NCBI RefSeq assembly: GCF_020520425.1
Contig: NC_079492.1
Coordinates: forward strand, 66,641,671-66,705,670
Direction of reading: 5' to 3'
Length of the DNA: 64,000 nucleotides
Source of the DNA: Spinacia oleracea
Lineage: Eukaryota > Streptophyta > Magnoliopsida > Caryophyllales > Amaranthaceae
In this document: piece by piece, positions 1 through 12,159 of the stretch
How positions within the stretch are numbered: position 1 is the first letter of the stretch
Layout of the letters: each line of letters begins with the position of its first letter
Program-made: the position numbers and the translations under genes
The notes under the pieces: model-generated
Told to the model about the DNA's origin: nothing
Database searches by the model: none
The model's input: only the letters and a program-made list of their open reading frames with translations

Positions 1-570
1 CCGGAATTAATTTCCGTTTCGAACAAATATTTAATATTTCCGTTTCCGGAATTATTTTCCGATTCCGATAATATTTCCGTTTCTGACAATATTTCCGTTT
101 CCGGCAATATTTCCGATTCCGGCAATATTTCCATTTCCGATAATATTTTCCGATACGTACCATGTTTCCGTTTCCGGCAACATCTACGACTTGGATAATA
201 TTTATATTTCCGATACGATCCATATTTCCGTTTCCGGCAATATCATCGTTTCCGGAGTATTCATTTCTTGCCAGTGACGATCTCAGCTCCCACTGAAACC
301 AAGATCCGTCGATTCCGAATATCCATAGATGGAGTATTTAATGCCATTAAATACTTGATCCGTTTACGTACTATTTGTGTGACCCTACGGGTTCAGTCAA
401 GAGTAAGCTGTGGATTAATATCATTAATTCCACTTGAACTGAAGCGGCCTCTAGCTAGGCATTCAGCTCACTTGATCTCACTTAATTATTAACTTGTTAA
501 TTAATACTGAACCGCATTTATTAGACTTAACATAGAATGCATACTTGGACCAAGGGCATTATTTCCTTCA
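1..570 (-). repeat. Family-A LTR, partial (3' LTR of the left element)
   Basis: The segment matches the inner part and end of the family-A LTR. On the coding strand its boundary is TGAAGGAAATAA, read from 570 leftwards. Positions 1-255 are the degenerate TTTCCG-rich array that all family-A LTRs carry. Outside the LTR, at 571, the coding strand reads AAGTGGGAGAC, a purine-rich tract typical of a polypurine primer. The other LTR end is beyond the window. Confidence 0.9.
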
Positions 571-1434
571 GTCTCCCACTTGTCCTTAGGGACAAGTGTG
601 CATTTCCTAATTCCTTTGTCGCTCGATGCTTGCTCTTGAACATAAGGTAAGAGTTGTCATCCTTATTATGTCCAGAGGTGTTCCTCGGTTTCAGAGTTCA
701 ACTGATCAAATAAACAGATAATCATAGCCTATGATTCATCCGAGCACGGCCATGCATTTCATAGTTTCTAGCTCTCCGAGTGGCCTTGTACAACTTTTAA
801 GCATCTCATCCCGATTTATGGGAGGACAATCCCAATCTTGCAATCTTGAGATTAGACTTCGTTTGATAGGTGATTACCTGAGCGTTGCCTTTATAGCCTC
901 CTTTTACGGTGCGACGGTTGGTCAACGTCAAAGCAACCAGTTCTCAAACAAGTAATCTCAAATCACTCAGGTATTGAGGATTTAGTGTCTAATAATTTTA
1001 ATGAAATTTACTTATGACAGATTTTCATCTCTTACAGTAAAGTTTCATAGGTCTTGTCCGATACTAGTCTTCCCAAAGTAAGTATCTATGCAAATGATTA
1101 TGACATTGCCATGTCCACATAGTTCAAGAAACAGAACTACTAGTCATATTGCCTTCTAATCGTCTAACGTTTTCTATGCGTCCAATTTTATAGAAAACTC
1201 CGACTAGGGACCATTTTCAACCTTTGACATTCAAGTTCACTTGATAGACATTTCTTAGTCACAGGACTGGTCCTGACAGTCTATCTTGAATATATTGTCA
1301 AATTGAAGGGACTCATCATTTAATAAACCACAAATTAAATGGAAAAATGAATTCTTTTCATTTATTGTGAATGATTAACCAATAATGTTTTACAAAGATT
1401 TAAACTCTAAAACTTTAAACATTAAACAGGGATA
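571..1434 (-). other. 3' untranslated region and polypurine tract of the left family-A element
   Basis: This stretch lies between the RNase H stop and the 3' LTR and has no coding sequence that I can support. It aligns base for base, with few changes, to 39828-40691 of the intact family-A element. It also aligns more loosely, in opposite orientation, to about 13640-14505 of the decayed plus-strand copy. A polypurine tract abuts the LTR at 571-585. Confidence 0.8.
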
Positions 1435-3977
1435 TCAAAGCCATTCTCCAATATGCTTGATTCCCATAGCTGCAGTGTGCGAGTTGTGCTTCGCCTGCGG
1501 CAGAGGTTTAGTCAATGGATCTGAAATGTTGTCATCAGTTCCAATCTTGTTTATCTCGACTTCTTTTCTTTCAACGAACTCTCGTAGAAGGTGAAATCTA
1601 CGAAGTACATGCTTGACTCTCTGGTGGTGTCTAGGCTCCTTTGCCTGTGCAATAGCTCCGTTATTATCACAATACAGGGCTATTGGTCCTTTAATGGAGG
1701 GGACTACACCAAGTTCACCTATGAACTTCCTTAGCCATATAGCTTCCTTTGCTGCTTCATGTGCAGCAATGTACTCCGCTTCAGTTGTAGAATCCGCAAT
1801 GGTGCTTTGCTTAGCACTTTTCCAGCTTACTGCACCCCCGTTGAGGCAGAAGACAAACCCAGACCTTGATCTGAAATCATCTTTATCGGTTTGGAAACTT
1901 GCGTCCGTATAGCCTTTAACAATTAATTCATCATCTCCACCATAGACCAGGAAGTCATCTTTGTGCCTTTTCAGGTACTTCAGAATATTCTTGGCAGCAG
2001 TCCAATGTGCCTCTCCTGGGTCTGACTGGTATCTGCTCGTAGCACTGAGTGCGTACGCAACATCCGGGCGTGTACATATCATAGCATACATTATTGAACC
2101 AATCAATGATGCATATGGAATCCCATTCATTCGTCAATGCTCATCAAGTGTTTTTGGGCACTGAGTCTTGCTTAGAGTTATTCCATGAGACATGGGTAGG
2201 TAGCCTCGCTTGGAGTCTGCCATCTTGAACCTATCAAGCACCTTATTGATATAAGTACTTTGACTAAGTCCAATCATCTTTTTAGATTTATCTCTGTAAA
2301 TCTTGATGCCCAATATGTACTGTGCTTCTCCTAGATCTTTCATCGAAAAACATTTCCCAAGCCAAATCTTGACAGAGTTCAACATAGGAATGTCATTTCC
2401 GATAAGTAATATGTCATCGACATATAATACTAGGAAAGCAATTTTGCTCCCACTGACCTTCTTGTATACACAAGATTCATCTGCGTTCTTGATGAAACCA
2501 AAGTCACTGACTGCTTCATCAAAACGTATATTCCAGCTCCTGGATGCCTGCTTCAATCTGTAGATTGACTTCTTTAGCTTGCATACCTTTTTAGCATTCT
2601 TTGGATCCTCAAAACCTTCAGGCTGTGTCATAAACACAGTTTCTGTTAAAACGCCGTTTAAGAAAGCAGTTTTGACATCCATCTGCCATATTTCGTAATC
2701 GTAATATGCAGCGATTGCTAACATTATCCGAATAGACTTTAGCATTGCAACTGGTGAAAAGGTTTCATCGTAATCCACACCGTGGACTTGCCTGTAACCT
2801 TTTGCAACCAATCTAGCTTTGAAAACTTCAAGTTTCCCATCCTTGTCCTTTTTCAGTTTGAAAACCCATTTGCTTCCAATGGCTTGGTAGCCATCTGGCA
2901 AATCGACCAAATTCCATACTTGGTTTTCAGACATGGAGTCTAATTCAGATTGCATGGCTTCTTGCCATTGCTTGGAGCTAGGGCTTGTCATAGCTTGTTT
3001 GTAAGTCGCAGGTTCATCACTTTCAAGTAATAGAACGTCATAGCTCTCGTTCGTCAAAATACCTAAGTACCTTTCCGGTTGAGATCTATATCTTTGCGAT
3101 CTACGCGGGGTAACATTTCTAGATTGACCATGATTCTCACCAGATTCTTCTAAAGATCTCTGAGTTTCATCCTGAATGTCATCTTGAGCATTCTCTAGAG
3201 TTTGTTGTTCGACTCGAATTTCTTCGAGGTCTACTTTTCTCCCACTTGTCATTTTGGAAATGTGATCTTTCTCCAAAAAGACACCATCTCGAGCAACAAA
3301 CACCTTGTTCTCAGATGTATTGTAGAAGTAATACCCCTTTGTTTCCTTTGGATAGCCCACAAGGATACATTTGTCAGATTTTGGATGAAGTTTGTCTGAA
3401 ATTAATCGTTTGACGTATACTTCACATCCCCAAATCTTAAGAAAAGACACATTTGGAGGCTTTCCAAACCATAATTCGTATGGAGTCTTTTCGACAGCTT
3501 TAGACGGAGCTCTATTTATAGTGAGTGCAGCTGTATTTAGTGTATGTCCCCAAAATTCTAATGGAAGTTTGGCCTGACCCATCATTGACCTGACCATGTC
3601 TAGCAAGGTTCTGTTCCTCCGTTCCGACACACCGTTCCATTGTGGTGTTCCAGGAGGAGTCAATTCTGATAGAATTCCACATTCTTTCAGATGGTCATCA
3701 AATTCATAGCTCAGATATTCACCGCCTCTATCAGACCGCAGTGCCTTAATCTTCTTGCCTAATTGATTCTCTACTTCTGAAATTCCTTGAATTTGTCAAA
3801 GGATTCAGACTTATGCTTCATTAGGTAGACATAACCATATCTACTGAAGTCATCAGTGAAAGTGATAAAGTAGCTGAAACCACCTCTAGCATTTGTACTC
3901 ATTGGTCCACATACATCTGTATGGATTAAACCCAATAGTTCATTTGCTCTTTCTCCAACTTTAGAGAAAGGTTGCAT
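1435..3977 (-). pseudogene. Copia pol pseudogene: integrase core, reverse transcriptase, RNase H
   Basis: The translation runs from the integrase core (HTDVCGPM, then NGVSERRNRT) through reverse transcriptase (WQMDVKTAFLNG, catalytic YVDDILLIGND) to RNase H (GYTDASFQTD, EAEYIAAHEA, YCDNNGAI) and ends GEWL. These are the standard Copia domains in Copia order. Gag, zinc knuckle, protease and the integrase N-terminal zinc domain are absent. Two lesions are visible against the copy at 40692-44656: a 4-base deletion near 3776 that shifts the integrase frame, and a TGA at 2134-2136 between reverse transcriptase and RNase H (CATTGA where the other copy has CGTAGA). The gene cannot make a full polyprotein. 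Confidence 0.93.
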
Positions 3978-3984
3978 TTACCAC

Positions 3985-5305
3985 TGTTAGGTTATGATAC
4001 ATATGACAATTCATAAATCATGAGGAAAAACCATAAAGCCAGGAAAACATATTATTTACACATAATCATTTAGCATAGTTTAGATGCGTACTCTTTGTTG
4101 CGTGCCTTCCCTAGCTGCGCCCGAACCGAACAAGAACAAGTCTTTAGGACTCCAAGTGTCGTTCCTCCGTAGATAGTCCACAGCACGTCCAGATCCGCCT
4201 TAAGATTGACCAACTAGAATCGCCCTTAAGGTACTACTTATTTTCGGCTAAATGGGCAAGAGTTATGGCTGATTTTTCTGCTTAAAAATCCTAGTTTTGA
4301 ATACTTGAAAACTTGTGTATAAATAATGACCCTAGGCCCTTATTTATAGAGGTATGGAAAAGGAATTGGAATCCTATTAGGATACTAATTTATTTAATTA
4401 GAATCCTGCTAGGACTCTATTTAAATAAACTTTATCTAATAGGTTTAGGATTTAATCTTTTATCGAATCCCGATAGCTTTAGGATTCGCACACGAGCATC
4501 GCACGAGCACCGTATACCCGCGCAGGCCTTGCGGCCCACGCTGAGCGCACAGCGCTCGGCCCATGCTACTGTCCGCGCGCGCCCATGGCTTCGGCTGGGC
4601 CTGGCTTGCGCTGGGCCTGGTCGAGGCTTTGGCGTGTGTTGGTGATGCGTGTGGCTTGCTGAGCGATGGCCTGGCTTCGTGCTGGGCCTTCGTCTAGCGA
4701 GCCTCGTCCGATGCTAATTCGTACGATACGCTTTCGATTAAATTCCCGATTCCGGAATTTATTTCCGATACGAACAATATTTAATATTTCCGATTCCGGA
4801 ATTAATTTCCGTTTCGAACAAATATTTAATATTTCCGTTTCCGGAATTATTTTCCGATTCCGATAATATTTCCGTTTCTGACAATATTTCCGTTTCCGGC
4901 AATATTTCCGATTCCGGCAATATTTCCATTTCCGATAATATTTTCCGATACGTACCATGTTTCCGTTTCCGGCAATATCATCGTTTCCGGAGTATTCATT
5001 TCTTGCCTGTGACGATCTCAGCTCCCACTGAAACCATGATCAGTCGATTCCGAATATCCATAGATGGAGTATTTAATGCCATTAAATACTTGATCCGTTT
5101 ACGTACTATTTGTGTGACCCTACGGGTTCAGTCAAGAGTAAGCTGTGGATTAATATCATTAATTCCACTTGAACTGAAGCGGCCTCTAGCTAGGCATTCA
5201 GCTCACTTGATCTCACTGAATTATTAACTTGTTAATTAATACTGAACCGCATTTATTAGACTTAACATAGAATGCATACTTGGACCAAGGGCATTATTTC
5301 CTTCA
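3985..5305 (-). repeat. Family-A LTR (5' LTR of the left element)
   Basis: The plus strand starts TGTTAGGTTATG and ends ATTTCCTTCA, matching the ends of the LTRs at 38437 and 47382. A TATAAATA box lies on the minus strand at 4341-4348. The TTTCCG array (about 4745-4995) is about 57 bases shorter than in the other LTRs, consistent with slippage or recombination within the array. The right edge abuts gag sequence of another family-A copy. Confidence 0.93.
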
Positions 5306-5848
5306 CGTTTTGTCCAGACTATTCATACTGTAGTTCAGTTTGAACTGATCATACCCGTTATGAAGAGAATGGAGGATGGTGTCTACAGCCATTTCCTGAG
5401 AGAATTGCTGATCCAGCCGACTCATATTCTCAATGAGTCCAATCATTTTGAGAACATGTGCACTTATGGGCTCGCCTTTCTTAAGCTTGGTCTCAAGAAT
5501 TTGCCTATGAGTCTCGAATCTTTCGACTCGAGCCAGATCTTGGAACATGTTCTTTAACTCACTGATGATCGTGAAAGCATCTGAGTTGATGAACGTTTTC
5601 TGCAGATCTGCACTCATGGTTGCGAGCATTAGACATTTCACATCCTTGTTGGCATCAATCCAACGATTGAGAGCTGCCTGAGTGACCCCGTCGCCTGCGG
5701 CTTCGGGCATCGCCTCTTCCAGGGCATACTCCTTTTCTTCCTGCATAAGAACTATTTGCAAGTTCCTTTGCCAGTCAAGGAAGTTTTTCCCGCTCAACTT
5801 CTCCTTTTCGAGAATTGATCGAATGTTGAATGAATTGTTGTTTGCCAT
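5306..5848 (-). pseudogene. Copia gag, N-terminal half (interrupted)
   Basis: The product begins MANNNSFNIRSILEKEKL at 5848 and continues with the capsid-like helical region (FLDWQRNLQIVLMQEE, then MSRLDQQFSQEMAVDTIL). It matches the first ~180 residues of the gag at 44656. The upstream in-frame ATG at 5896 is not used as the start, because MANNN is the shared start of both copies and the segment before it is leader. The frame ends at the inserted LTR. The zinc knuckle and everything downstream lie beyond the insertion, outside the window. Confidence 0.88.
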
Positions 5849-7690
5849 AATTAAAACTACAATTGAAAAAGAATAAACAAATAAATAATCATTCACAGTT
5901 TCTCTTAATAAACTTAAATTCTAGCATACATGCATAATTGAATGTTCATTAAGCATTTTATTCAAGTTATGTGTTCCGGCAGGTGTGAATAAAATGATTA
6001 CAAGATCCTAAAACCCATTGAAGAATTAAGCACATTATGTATTTAGACTCAATTCTAAAATCTTTTAGGTAAGCAAAAGCCTTTTTCTAATAGTCTAGTA
6101 ACTACTCTTGGTTGATAGGTACGTCTAAGAACTTATTAGGTAAACCTATCGATTTTGCCACGACATAAAAGGACTCCTTACTTATATCGTTGAGTTTCAC
6201 CAAAACTAACATGTACTCACAATTATTTGTGTACCTTACCCCTTTAGGACCAATAAGTAACACCTCGCTGAGCGAAAACTATTACTAGATTGATGTAAAG
6301 GATATCCAAGTAAGTATTTATTTTGGCATGGCACCTTTTAACTCAATTTTAAAGTTTGGAACTTAAGGCTCTTACTATGTTGGTTAGATTTTAAGTGAAC
6401 TAAAATCCTTAATCATGCAACATAATCAGGCCACAATCTCATGCATAATTAAGACATATTTAAAGCAATAAATAACTTAAAGCATGTATAAGATAAATGT
6501 GATCTAGTATGGTCCGACTTCATCTTGAAGCTTCAACTTCAAAGTCCGTCATGAAAATGGATTGAAAACTCTGTCTTGAATTTCACCGTGGGAGGCGCCA
6601 TTTTCTTCAAATAAGATAAGCTATATTTAAACTAATTACAACTATTTGATGGTACGCAGACCATATTTAAATTGAAAAACAAATTTGGTGCATTAGACCA
6701 ATTACATTCAAATTAATGGTACGCAGACCATATTTTCTATCCTATTTGGGCCATACTAGTCACTCCATAACCTGCATAACAGTACATATACAATATATAC
6801 CATTCATCAATTCATTATCATGAATGGCCCACATAGCTGGTTAGTGCAAAACATAAATATTTGCAGCAATTAATCAAGGGCACCAATAATCTACCAATTA
6901 TTCAGTCCTTATTAATTCTAATCAAGTTGTTTAACCTTAAAGGATTTGTAGACCTAATCAAGAGTTTATGACTAAACGGCTCCCACTTAAACCAATAAAT
7001 TCATATGCTTTACTAATTTTAAACATAAAAATGTATTTCTAGTCTAACCGGAAACATACAAATTTAATTAAAATTTACAGCTCATATATAATTTATAATC
7101 GAATCCATTAATTTAATTTATTTCAGTTGAATTAAACGAATTTAAATTAATTCAAGGTTTAATTTTAGTAAAATAATTAGTATAAATAAAATTTATAATA
7201 ATTATAATATTCAAAATTATAATCCGAGAAAACAATTTAAATTATTAATTTTAAAATTAATTAAAATTATTTCCGAACTGAAAATTCATAATTAAATTTG
7301 AAACGACTCAATCGAGACACGACGAGGCACTTGGGCTTGCGCCCCAAGCCCCATCGAGTGCACGAGGCTTAGCGCCCCTTGATTGTTCGTACAACAACAC
7401 GCAAGCAACCACACGCAACGCAACACTGCAGGCCACGCTGCGCGCGCGCTTGCTCGCACGTCGCGCCTGCAGGCCACACGCAACGCAGCACTGCAGGCCA
7501 CGCTGCGAGCGCCCGCTTGCTCGTCGCCTTGCGTCTGCTTGCTTGCTGGGCGTGGTAGCGCGCGCTGTGGCGCAACACGCTTGCTGCCCACACGCGTCTG
7601 CCACTGGCTTGCGCCTTGCCCTTCGCCCTTGCCCACTCGCCCACATGCGCACAGCACTCGACACAGGGCAGCGTTTTTTCGAGTTTTAAA
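5849..7690 (-). other. Untranslated leader of the second family-A copy
   Basis: This non-coding stretch corresponds to the leader of the intact element (44657-46640). It includes two GGTACGCAGACC motifs (about 6650-6735), a long AT-rich part, and a GC-rich segment at 7315-7690. The GC-rich segment is open in several frames at once on both strands, which is a base-composition effect and not evidence of a gene. No tRNA or host gene is visible. Confidence 0.7.
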
Positions 7691-9940
7691 ACCCTAATCT
7701 AATTGAAAAGGATTTTCTAAGATCAACTCATGTGAACGAAATTGCAAAAACAGGCCTCTAAGTGTCGTTTTTTGGGCGTTTTTGTTAATTTTTCATTAAA
7801 AATTAAAAGTTTCGGAAAGTAATTCAATTAACAGGTAAACCTAAACTACTCGGAATTGCTTGAAATTTTGACACAATGTTTCTGGGAATATTCTTGATCT
7901 ATGGTAAAATTTTCAGATTTTTCCGATAAGTATAACCCCTAAAATTCAGAATTTTAATTAATTTTGGTTTAATAATTCGGTTAATTGGGAAAGGGGATAT
8001 AATTTCATGGATCAGTGGCTAATTTTAAAAATTATTGGATTAAAATTTTGAATGGTTTCGTTAATTTTAATCGCACTTAAACCAAATTATTAAAAATCTG
8101 AAATTTAAATGTTAATGAACGATTTAAAGCTTCGGATTTTATTAATTAAAAGTTCAAACTTTAATGTTGATTCGTTCGTTCTTAAAAGTTTGAATAATGT
8201 TAGCCTTTGATTTAATGTTTTACGAAATTGGATTGTCGTTGGAATTTATTAAATCGTTAAAAATCGTTGTTTTTCGAAAATAAAAATCGTAACTTTTTTG
8301 AAAAATAATATTAATGCAAGTTCGTGAAATTAAATTTATTTTTAATTAAGTTGGTCCGTATCACGAACCAAAGGCACGGACACAAGTGTGATGGACGTAT
8401 GGCTCGACGAGCCATACGGGCTACTATGCGATGGCCGAGCCGCAGCGACACGGGCAGCAGCAAGCGTGTTGCGTGCCTCGTGCGCGCTGGGCGAGGAAAG
8501 GGGCAGGCATATGCTTGCGGGGCTGCGACGAAGCAAGGCACAAGGCCCTACGACGTCCAGCACAGCGACGCACAACACGCAGCGCAGGGGCAGCGATAGT
8601 TGCGGGCACGCGCGCGCGCGAAGGATACGGGGTGTGCGAGCTTGCTCGTCGCCTCGTAGGCCACACGCAAGGGGTATGGGGCTGGGCGCAAGCCTAGCCC
8701 AACTACGTAATTGAAATTTTTCGTTGAAAATTGTTTATTTCGTTGGGCTTCGCATATTTGCATTAATTTGGGCTAACGGGATATTTAATTTAATATTTTA
8801 TTTGTTTGGGTCGAGCCGCGAGTTTTAATTTAATATTTCATAATTAATTATCCAGAATAATTATTGGTTTGAGTAGGAGCCACTAAATGAAATTAAAATG
8901 AAATAATTATTTTCGTAGGTCGCATTATTTTAATTAAATTCAATTTTAATTAGAATAAAGTCTAAGGATTAATAATTTGGAAATTGATTAATCTTTTTGG
9001 ACGCGTTTATGTGAACGTGAATTTTAATTAATTCACGTAAATGCTTGCATATTTACATGGGCCATTCGTTTTAGCACACGAATGGGTGAATGCATAGAAT
9101 ATATATTTTATGTAATGCAGGTACTCCAAGTGACTAGTATGGCCAATTTAGGATAGTTAAATACGGTCTGCGTACCGTTCTATCTTTGAATGTAAAGTTT
9201 TAAATATGGTCTGCGCACCATGGAAATTTTGATGTAATTTTATTATTTTCAAGTATTTCTAAATTTAGAACTTTAAGTTAGCAATTGAACGAAGATTCAA
9301 GACGATGCCAAGCTAACAAGGAGGTGATGAAGATTGGATGCTTCAAGACAAGATATTTTGGGCCATACTAGATCACCATTTATTTATGCAATTTGATATA
9401 TATATATTATGCGTGAATGTATGAATGTATGTATGCTTTGCATGAATAGGTTGTTTCATATGACTCGATTAGATTAAGTTCACTAAATAATCGAACCAAC
9501 ATAGAAACAATTAGGTCCAAAGTAATATTGAGTTTAAAAATTTCCTTCCAAATCAAGCACTTACAAAAAATCTAAGGATCTAAGATAGTAGGTTTACGCT
9601 AAAGCGAGGTGCTATTTTAGTTGACTTAGGTGGTAAGGCGTCCTAAAGGAGCACGTTGATTGTGGTTTCAACTCAAACAACAATGGCATTATGTTGTGGC
9701 AATGGGATAAATTATGGCATTAATTTATTAACCAAGAGTAATTTGGAGATTACTAGCAATAGGTTTTGCTTACCTAAAATCTTAAACTACTTAAGACATG
9801 CTAAAGCTGCTTAAGGATTTAGGACTTTTGGGGTCTTGGAATCGTTTCATTCATTTTGGACCATGTTTTATTTTTTTGCATGAATGAAATGTTTAATAGC
9901 TTTGATGATTGCGTGAATGCTTTTATTTCAAGTTATTAAT
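7691..9940 (+). other. Leader region of the decayed plus-strand copia element
   Basis: The leader reads AT-rich (7740-8340), GC-rich (8370-8720), AT-rich, then motifs TACGGTCTGCGTACC and TATGGTCTGCGCACC at about 9163-9225. These mirror GGTACGCAGACC in the minus-strand copies. The order and spacing match the intact element's leader in reverse. The GC-rich block is open in several overlapping frames, but nothing in those translations looks like a protein. Confidence 0.65.
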
Positions 9941-11928
9941 TATGATAAATGTTTTCTTTGCTAGTTCATTTTGTAGAATCGTAAATCTTCAACTTTATTG
10001 CGTTCGGACGATAGAACTGCGATATTTCCTCGGTCGATTGATAACTATTTTGAGAGCAATTCTCAAAGAAAAGGAGAGTGAGAGCGTATCTTGAATGCTA
10101 TTTTCTTATAGTGATCTTCATGGTTGTTTTCAAACTAAAAATTTGAATGGTAGACCAATTGGACCTCATATATTCAGAATACTGGGTAGTTTTGAAATAA
10201 TGAAGTATTGAGTTAAAGACTCATGTATAACCAATGGTTAACAACCAATTTTCTTTTGATTCGATAATGAACTAGACTCATTGGATGTGGTCATTCAAAG
10301 TAAATAAAAGAAAGGGACTTTGTACGCATAACAAAGTAAGAAGATCAAGCAAAGAGTAAAATCTTTAGGACTATAAGAAAACGTGCTGGAAAGGATAGGA
10401 AAGGGGAACAAAAGAAATGAATTCAATATTCAATTTCTACCTAAAAGTTTGTGTTAAAGAGAAACGACTTAGCAAATAAACTCCTATGGTATTAGATTAC
10501 CGCTTGAGGTTCTAAACTCTTGTTAAGAACTCAAATTCCGGGAGCTAAGTCTGGTAATTGACCTACAAGTAGGAAATGAAGCAAAGATTGTGCTACATTA
10601 ATTGTAGGGTCATTGTGTTTGTTTTAAAGTCCTTCTAAAGGCTGGAACTTAATGGTATTATGTTCCATTAATCATCATAATCAATTTCTGTTTGGACAAC
10701 GGAAAGACTCACATTCAAAGTAAACAAAAACATTCGTTGAGTGTTTATTTGAATGAAATGGTCATTTAAGGGTTAAGTCATATGATTGATTAATAAACAA
10801 ACGAATCTCTTCACACTCAAACTTCAGAAGGTTCAAATCAAACATTTTGATTTGTGTTCCACATGTCTTTGGCAATGTCATACGACCATATCAACAAGAC
10901 AACATTTTAAGATTCCATGGCAGGATTTCAGAAAGTTGGTCAATTTAAGACACGTGGGTCTTGCTTGTTGAACATGACAAAGAAATGGACTATTGTTAGA
11001 AGTTTCTAGACAATGAAGTTCATGGGCCAAAGATGGATTTTATGACCTACCTATTTCACAAGAATTTGAGAAAATATGGCTATATTTACTCAAAGTGAAA
11101 TATGTGTAATACTTCAATGTAATTCACAAAAGAGTATAAAATCAACTTGGCAAGAATATTGGAACATCTAGGCTGGGTCAGGGTGATGTTTGCATGAGCC
11201 AAGAAAAATTATCTAGATTGTTTATATGGCATTATGACAATCGAAGCTCCATAAGAATATGGTATGTCCAAATGGAGAAATCGGAATCTATTCGATTAAC
11301 GATAATCACGACTATTTTCCTATATCTAATTACACTCTCAAGTGACTTTCACACTAAACAAAGTTGTCAAAGCTAAGGATAAGATGTCATAAGGATTGAA
11401 CTTCGGTTCAGTACATCTTTTCAGTACATATATATCTAGGGTTGTCAAACCCAGTGGGAGTTAGTTTTTACATCAAACAAACTCAAGTATAGATATATGT
11501 TTCTTTATGAGTGACTCATAGAAACAAAAAGTATTAATTCTACCACAAATCTGAGAACATATGGTTGTTGCTCTAGATAATGTCTTTTAGGAAACCATCA
11601 TATTTCCAAAAAGGCAAGTGGGAGAAAAATGACCTCGAATGAACTTCGAGTCAAGCAACAAACAAATGTAGGATACTTAGAAGCCTTTGGAAGAGCTTCG
11701 GGAAGACTTTAGAAGTGCTTCAAAAGAATCCTAATACTCAAAGGACTTGAGTAATGTCTTTATAGATACTAACGTTTGATGTTCAATACCTAGGTAAATC
11801 GTATAAGAAATAGAATTCAACCAAGATAGATACATAGATATCTTGAGGAATGAAAACTATGAAGACTTTGGAAAGTGCTTCAAAAACATACGACTTACAG
11901 GTTAGCTACGATGAAATAAAATTCCCAA

Positions 11929-11996
11929 GTATGGTTTGAGGCCATCAAAAACATAAGTATGGTTCGAGGCCATACAAAATGGTTTGAGGCCATTTC
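11929..11996 (+). repeat. Short tandem repeat, three copies of a GGTTTGAGGCCAT motif
   Basis: The motif ATGGTTTGAGGCCAT, with small changes, occurs three times at about 20-25-base spacing inside the decayed pol region. It is probably a local slippage product. Confidence 0.7.
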
Positions 11997-12039
11997 ATCC
12001 AAAGTACCTTCATCTTGAAGAATCAAATCTATGATTTGG

Positions 12040-12159
12040 TTGATTTGCATAAAGGGTTCACTCCCATTAGTTGCAAACATGTTTTCTAAACATACAACGT
12101 TGATTTGCATAAAGGGTTTACTCCCATTGGTTGCAAACATGTTTTCACAACATACAAAG
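12040..12159 (+). repeat. 60-base tandem duplication in the decayed pol
   Basis: Two adjacent 60-base copies beginning TTGATTTGCATAAAGGGTT differ at only a few positions. The duplication is inside the decayed plus-strand copia element and is younger than most of its decay. Confidence 0.85.

Larger units (their letters stand above)
1..5305 (-). mobile_element. Internally deleted Ty1/copia element, family A, minus strand
   Basis: Two family-A LTRs (1-570, cut by the window edge, and 3985-5305) flank a shortened internal region that holds only integrase, reverse transcriptase and RNase H. On the plus strand the order is 3' LTR, 3' untranslated region, pol, 5' LTR, so the element is transcribed right to left. 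Gag, protease and the whole leader are missing: the integrase reading frame ends at about 3977 and the 5' LTR begins at 3985 after only a few bases (TACCAC) of the old primer-binding site. The element sits inside the gag of another family-A copy, whose sequence resumes at 5306. Its left target-site duplication lies outside the window. Confidence 0.9.
5306..7690 (-). mobile_element. Second family-A copia copy, gag and leader part only
   Basis: From 5306 the sequence is the 5' half of gag on the minus strand followed by the untranslated leader, in the same order as 44114-46600 of the intact element. It served as the target for the left element, so its pol should continue to the left of the window. 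On the right it stops near 7690, where the sequence switches to an opposite-strand relative; the primer-binding site and 5' LTR are not found. The right breakpoint is approximate (within about 50 bases). Confidence 0.8.

Noticed and set aside
268-492. A 74-residue ORF (MPVTISAPTET...) repeated in every family-A LTR (also 5003, 39525, 48471, 63165)
   Set aside because: It is antisense to LTR transcription and is conserved only because the LTRs are copies. In the diverged LTR at 63165 the changes fall on all codon positions and alter many residues, with no sign of selection on a protein.
4745-4995. TTTCCG array considered as a CRISPR-like or satellite array
   Set aside because: Units are irregular, spacers are not unique sequences, and the array occurs only inside LTRs of a plant retrotransposon.
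7292-7697. Several overlapping ORFs in GC-rich sequence
   Set aside because: Base composition of the retroelement leader; no frame is favoured and no domain is recognisable. The same holds for 8311-8763.
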